Shown here piece after piece: positions 60,008 to 64,000 of a stretch of 64,000 bases of DNA (the stretch's first letter is position 1; every line of letters starts with the position of its first letter). Source of the DNA: JAWXBK01 sp034439975. Lineage in GTDB: Bacteria; Pseudomonadota; Alphaproteobacteria; Dongiales; Dongiaceae. The notes below the pieces were generated by a model. It did not search any database. It worked only from the letters and a program-made list of their open reading frames with translations, and was not told the DNA's origin. Location: assembly GCA_034439975.1 (NCBI GenBank), contig JAWXBK010000064.1, forward strand, positions 1 through 64,000, written 5' to 3'. The translations under genes and the position numbers were made by a program.

Positions 60008-61168
60008 ATGGCAAGCGCGCGGCGACGCAAGGCGGGCGGCAAGAGCAAGGGATGGCTCGCGACCTGGCGCGGCCGGCTCGGGCTCGCCGCGCCCGCGACG
60101 AAGGCCGCCGGCAAGCGGCGGAAGGCGTGCGCCTCGCCGCAACGCCTGGTCTGGATCGTTGTCATCTTCGCGCTCGGTCTGCTCGCCGGCGCGATCGGTC
60201 TCGATGCGGTCGGGGAGCGCGACGAGGGCGCAACGATCGCCGAACCGGCGGCCGCATCAGTATCCGAACTGGCGCCTGTACCGGCGGTCGAGGCGGAAGA
60301 GCCGGGCATCGGCGACATCATCGCGGCTCTGCCCGATCCGATCGCCGAACCCGAACCCGCACCGGATCCTGTCGTCACGACAGCGACGCCATCGGTCGAA
60401 CTCGCGTCGGTCGCGCTGCCGGCCACGCCGACCCCCTCGTCGGGTGCGTGGCTCGCGAACGCGCTGCCGCCGGTCGATACGCAGGGCCGGGCAATGATCG
60501 CGATCGTGATCGACGATGTCGGTGTCGACCGGCCCAATGCCGATGCGGCGATCGCCCTGCCGGCGCCGGTGACGCTCTCGCTGATGAGTTATGCCGACGA
60601 TCTGCCGTCGCTCGCTGCGACCGCGCGCGCACAGGGTCACGAGCTGATGTTGCATCTGCCTATGCAGCCGCTCGATGCGGGTGTCGATGCCGGCACCTAC
60701 AGTTTGCGGATCGATCAGTCGCCGGCCGAGTTACGGGCGGCGCTCGACTGGGCGCTCGCGCGCTTCGATGGTTATATAGGCGTCAACAATCACATGGGCA
60801 GCGCGTTCACGCGCGCGCCGGCGCCGATGGCCGTCGTGCTGAGCGAGTTGCACCAGCGCGGACTGATGTTCCTCGATTCCCGCACCATCGCCGACAGCGC
60901 GGGCGGCGCAATCGCCGCGCGGCTTGGTTTGCCGCATCTCGATCGCGACATATTCCTCGACAACGATCCGTCGCCCGCAGCTATTGCGGCGCAGCTCGCC
61001 GAACTCGAGCGCATCGCGCTTGAGAAGGGCAGCGCCATCGGCATCGGACATCCATACCCCTCGACGATCGCCGCCTTGCAACGCTGGATCTCCGAACTCA
61101 CCGCGCGCGGCATCGTGATCGTGCCGGTCAGCACGATCCTCCGGAAGAAACTCGGCTTGGCGGGGTAG
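60008..61168 (+). CDS. divergent polysaccharide deacetylase family protein (YibQ/DUF610-like)
   Basis: 386 residues. A basic N-terminus (residues 1-48, many Arg and Lys) is followed by one membrane helix (about residues 50-70), a Pro-, Ala- and Glu-rich linker to about residue 155, and then a deacetylase-like barrel. The barrel carries IAIVIDDVGVDRPNAD, HELMLHLPMQPLD, GVNNHMGSAFT and IGIGHPYPSTI. This pattern fits the divergent polysaccharide deacetylase group, predicted to act in the periplasm. The substrate is unknown. It sits in reverse orientation between trpG and trpE and ends 6 bases before the trpE stop. Confidence 0.85.
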   Translation: MASARRRKAGGKSKGWLATWRGRLGLAAPATKAAGKRRKACASPQRLVWIVVIFALGLLAGAIGLDAVGERDEGATIAEPAAASVSELAPVPAVEAEEPGIGDIIAALPDPIAEPEPAPDPVVTTATPSVELASVALPATPTPSSGAWLANALPPVDTQGRAMIAIVIDDVGVDRPNADAAIALPAPVTLSLMSYADDLPSLAATARAQGHELMLHLPMQPLDAGVDAGTYSLRIDQSPAELRAALDWALARFDGYIGVNNHMGSAFTRAPAPMAVVLSELHQRGLMFLDSRTIADSAGGAIAARLGLPHLDRDIFLDNDPSPAAIAAQLAELERIALEKGSAIGIGHPYPSTIAALQRWISELTARGIVIVPVSTILRKKLGLAG

Positions 61169-61174
61169 AGCGGG

Positions 61175-62695
61175 TTAGCGATTCCCGCTGGCTTCGCCCG
61201 CGAAGCGCACGGCTTCCTGGGCGGCGCGGACGAGGGCGCGGGCCTTGTGGTGGCATTCCTGATATTCGCTCTCGGCCACGCTGTCGGTCACGATGCCGCC
61301 GCCGGCCTGCACATACATGCGGCCATCCTTCACGATTGCCGTCCTGAGCGCGATGCAGGTGTCCATCGCGCCGTCCGCGCCGAAGTAACCGATCGCACCG
61401 GCATAGATGCCGCGCCGTTCCGGTTCGAGCTCGTCGATGATCTCCATCGCGCGCACCTTGGGCGCGCCCGAGACGGTGCCGGCGGGAAACCCGGCCATCA
61501 GCGCATCGATCGCATCGTGCGCAGGATCGATCCGGCCTTCCACGTTCGAGACGATGTGCATGACGTGGGAGTAATTCTCGATCTTCATCTTTTCGGTGAC
61601 GCGTACGCTGCCGATCTGGGCGACGCGCCCGACATCGTTGCGGCCGAGATCGAGCAGCATCAGATGTTCGGCGAGTTCCTTCGGATCGGCCAGCAGGTCG
61701 GCGGCATTGGCGCGATCCTCGTCGCCCGTCGCACCGCGGGGGCGCGTGCCGGCGATCGGGCGGATCGTCACCGTGCCGTCGCGCAGGCGAACCAGGATTT
61801 CGGGGCTCGATCCGACGACCGAGAATTTGTCGAAATCGAGATAGAACAGGAAAGGCGAGGGGTTGAGGCGGCGCAGCGAGCGATAGAGCGCAATCGGCGG
61901 CAAGGCGAACGGCATCGAAAAACGCTGCGAGAGCACGACCTGGAAGATGTCGCCGGCGAGGATGTACTCCTTCGCGCGCGCAACCATCGCATGATACTGC
62001 TCGCGGGTGAGGTTCGAGCCCGGCTCCGGCACCGAGAGCGACGCGTCCTCGCGGCTCTGACGCCCGGGCAAGCTGCGGTCGAGATCGGCGACGACGTCGG
62101 AGAGCCGTTCGAGCGCCTGGTTATACGCGGCGCGCGCGCCGAGCTGTCCATCCGGGCGCGCTGGCGTCACCAGCGTCATATGGTCTTCGATATTGTCGAA
62201 GATCGCGATCACCGTTGGCCGCACGAACATGCCTTCGGGCAAGGCCAGCGGATCGGGCTTGTCGGTCGGCAGCCGCTCGATCAGCCGCACCATGTCGTAG
62301 CCCATATAGCCGAACAGGCCGGCCGCCATCGGCGGCAGCTTTTCCGGCAGATCGACTTTGCATTCCTCGATCAGCGCACGCAGGGAATCAAGCGTCGGCT
62401 TGCTGTCCTTGACGAACGTGTCCGGCTCGAACCGCGCTTGGCGGTTTATCTCGGCGACATGGCCGGTGCAGCGCCAGATCAGATCGGGTTTCAATCCGAT
62501 AAACGAATAGCGGCCGCGCACGGCACCGCCTTCGACGGATTCCAGCAGGAAACTGTATGGCCGGCCGTCGGCGAGCTTGAGCATCGCCGAGACCGGCGTT
62601 TCGAGATCGGCGACCAGCCGCGTCCAGACGAGTTGCGGCCGGCCGGAATCCCAGCCCGTGGCGAATTTCTCGAAATCGGGTTCGAAGCGGGCCAT
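61175..62695 (-). CDS. trpE: anthranilate synthase component I
   Basis: Forms anthranilate from chorismate with ammonia from TrpG. 506 residues from ATG 62695 (MARFEPDFEKFATGWDSGRP). The N-terminal domain has the feedback-site motif LLESVEGGAVRGRYSFIG, with the LLES element seen in Trp-inhibited enzymes. The C-terminal chorismate-binding domain has SPEILVRLRDGTVTIRPIAGTRPRG (in pieces), LLDLGRNDVGRV and GAPKVRAMEIIDELEP. It is 8 bases downstream of ppiD and separated from trpG by the deacetylase-like gene. Confidence 0.97.
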   Translation of the reverse strand: MARFEPDFEKFATGWDSGRPQLVWTRLVADLETPVSAMLKLADGRPYSFLLESVEGGAVRGRYSFIGLKPDLIWRCTGHVAEINRQARFEPDTFVKDSKPTLDSLRALIEECKVDLPEKLPPMAAGLFGYMGYDMVRLIERLPTDKPDPLALPEGMFVRPTVIAIFDNIEDHMTLVTPARPDGQLGARAAYNQALERLSDVVADLDRSLPGRQSREDASLSVPEPGSNLTREQYHAMVARAKEYILAGDIFQVVLSQRFSMPFALPPIALYRSLRRLNPSPFLFYLDFDKFSVVGSSPEILVRLRDGTVTIRPIAGTRPRGATGDEDRANAADLLADPKELAEHLMLLDLGRNDVGRVAQIGSVRVTEKMKIENYSHVMHIVSNVEGRIDPAHDAIDALMAGFPAGTVSGAPKVRAMEIIDELEPERRGIYAGAIGYFGADGAMDTCIALRTAIVKDGRMYVQAGGGIVTDSVAESEYQECHHKARALVRAAQEAVRFAGEASGNR

Positions 62696-62703
62696 CGCGT
62701 CGC

Positions 62704-64000
62704 TCAGAACTGTTCTTCTGCTTCGAGCGCGGCCTCGTCGATCTCGACCGGATAACGAACGCGCAACGCATTCGCCATGCTGGTCACGATATCGCCCGCG
62801 ACACCGGCCTTCATCTGATCGCGCAGCGCATCGACGAGTTCGGCTTCGGCCGTACGATCGGCCGGCGTCACGTCTTTCAACACCGCGACGACGAATCCGC
62901 CGGTGACAGGGCCGGCGACCGCTGCGCCCGGTGCAACCGTGAAGAGACCGCCGGTCAAGGACGAGGGAAGATTGGCGGCGCTATCGCCCTGGGTGCGGGT
63001 GACGGGCGTGCTGGTCGCGACCGGCAGGCTTTCTTCCGCCGCGATCGTTGCAAGGGGTGTGCCGGCATTGACGCGGTCGGCGATCGCATTCGCCTTTTCC
63101 TCGGCAAGGCGCAGCCGCTCTTGCTCGATCCATGCCGCGAGCACATCGGCGCGGACCTGGTCGAGCGGACGCAAGGCCGGCGGCGTCGCGCCGATCACCT
63201 GCACGATGGCGTAGCCGTTACCGTCGGGATCTTCGGTAAGCAGGCTGCTCTCGCCGGGTTCCGTTGCGAAGGCGAGGCTGGCGATGAACCCGGCGGGATC
63301 GTCGGCAATGACCGGATTTCCGTCGGGACCGTTGCCATAGCCGTCGACCGCATCGGCGGTCACGGCCGCGATACCGGCCGCGGATGCGGCATCCGCGAGC
63401 GATGCGCCCGCCGCGAGTTCGTCATCGATCAGGTTGGCGGCCTCGATCATGCGATCGACCGAAATTTCCTGCCTCATCTCCTGTTCAAGCAGGTCGCGCA
63501 CATCCTCGAAGGTCGGCGAGTGGGCCGGGGTGATGGCGTTGACGCGGATCACGTGGAAGCCGAGCGGCGTCTCGATCGGGCCGGCGATGGCACCCATCTC
63601 GGTCGCAAAAGCGGTTTCGACTAAAACCGCAAGATCACCGGCGAGATCGGTCATCTCCATTTCGCCGAGATCGATCGGACCCGACCCGGTGAGTTCCTGC
63701 GAGACGGCATTGAAATCTTCGCCCGCATTGATCCTCTCCACACCAGCCGCCGCGCTCGCGTCATCGGCAAACAGGATCTGCTCGACGGTGCGCCGCTCGG
63801 GCTGATCGAACTCCGCGCGCCGTGCTTCGTATTCTTCGCGGAGCTGCGCCTCATCAATGAGGATAGTGCTCGCGACGCTCTCTTCGGTCAGACGGAGAAA
63901 CTCGATGCTGCGATATTCCGGCGCCATGAAGCGATCGGGGTTTTCCTGGTGATAGGTATCCAGCGCCGCATCGTCCGGCGCCGTCGGCTCGGGGAACGCG
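62704..64000 (-). CDS. ppiD: PpiD/SurA-type peptidylprolyl isomerase (partial, N-terminus outside the window)
   Basis: The C-terminal 431 codons of a periplasmic, membrane-anchored folding factor; the frame stays open to the right edge and reads DTYHQENPDRFMAPEYRSIE across the internal Met at 63927. A parvulin-like domain spans roughly RRTVEQILFADD to IETPLGFHVIRVNAI. The C-terminal region carries the LPSSLTGGLF and PGAAVAGPVTGGFVVAVL segments seen in PpiD. PpiD binds chains emerging from the Sec translocon; activity of the parvulin domain is often weak. ppiD-trpE adjacency is typical of alphaproteobacteria. Confidence 0.9.
   Translation of the reverse strand, partial: AFPEPTAPDDAALDTYHQENPDRFMAPEYRSIEFLRLTEESVASTILIDEAQLREEYEARRAEFDQPERRTVEQILFADDASAAAGVERINAGEDFNAVSQELTGSGPIDLGEMEMTDLAGDLAVLVETAFATEMGAIAGPIETPLGFHVIRVNAITPAHSPTFEDVRDLLEQEMRQEISVDRMIEAANLIDDELAAGASLADAASAAGIAAVTADAVDGYGNGPDGNPVIADDPAGFIASLAFATEPGESSLLTEDPDGNGYAIVQVIGATPPALRPLDQVRADVLAAWIEQERLRLAEEKANAIADRVNAGTPLATIAAEESLPVATSTPVTRTQGDSAANLPSSLTGGLFTVAPGAAVAGPVTGGFVVAVLKDVTPADRTAEAELVDALRDQMKAGVAGDIVTSMANALRVRYPVEIDEAALEAEEQF

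Overview
The window is a gene-dense, GC-rich (clearly above 60 percent by eye) stretch of chromosome from an alphaproteobacterium, best matched to the Rhodospirillales-like deep branches. I infer this from gene order: tig-clpP-clpX-lon-hupB followed by tRNAs and a complete 14-gene nuo operon; dnaE-rpsB-tsf-pyrH-frr-uppS-cdsA-dxr-rseP-bamA; and gltA-gltX-comEC ... lexA-moeA-moaC-trpCDG ... trpE-ppiD. Other alphaproteobacterial marks are a short ProRS without the editing insertion, a DUF1467 protein, and a LexA operator of the GTTC-N7-GTTC type. The window contains no CRISPR array, insertion sequence, prophage or rRNA, and no gene-free stretch longer than about 225 bases.

Layout. 1-7,344: end of nnrD, tRNA-Leu(UAG), the protein quality-control set tig, clpP, clpX and lon, then hupB, tRNA-Val(UAC) and tRNA-Asp(GUC). 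7,568-21,711: nuoA to nuoN, all 14 subunits of respiratory complex I, tightly packed with several start/stop overlaps. 21,716-27,040: birA, coaX, RNase J, methylmalonyl-CoA epimerase, DUF1467, a rhomboid protease and tag. 27,095-28,384 (minus): an NCS2-type purine permease interrupted by a single in-frame TGA. 28,606-35,374: proS, lolC, lolD, dnaE. 35,591-46,234: translation and envelope genes rpsB, tsf, pyrH, frr, uppS, cdsA, dxr, rseP, bamA, skp and fabZ. 46,287-55,493: gltA and gltX (minus), comEC (plus), galE (minus), a TPR/GT41 glycosyltransferase (plus) and lexA (minus). 55,672-64,000: moeA, moaC, trpC, trpD, trpG (minus), a YibQ-type deacetylase-fold gene (plus), trpE and a partial ppiD (minus).

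Most of the window is housekeeping. The departures from the expected layout are: (1) lpxD, lpxA, lpxI and lpxB, which usually flank fabZ between bamA/skp and gltA in alphaproteobacteria, are all absent although the surrounding order is kept; (2) galE and an O-GlcNAc-transferase-like TPR protein sit between comEC and lexA; (3) the NCS2 permease has a TGA where a Trp codon is expected; (4) CoaX has Asn in place of the canonical N-terminal Asp; (5) trpE is separated from trpGDC by an oppositely oriented deacetylase-fold gene; (6) rpsB has a long leader able to form a three-helix structure. Regulatory sites with good sequence support are the hupB promoter, the lexA promoter with its overlapping LexA box, a heat-shock-like promoter before lon, and several strong hairpins between genes.

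All functional calls come from reading translated motifs, lengths and context. No database search was run. Statements about what is usual in alphaproteobacteria rest on memory of family and synteny patterns.
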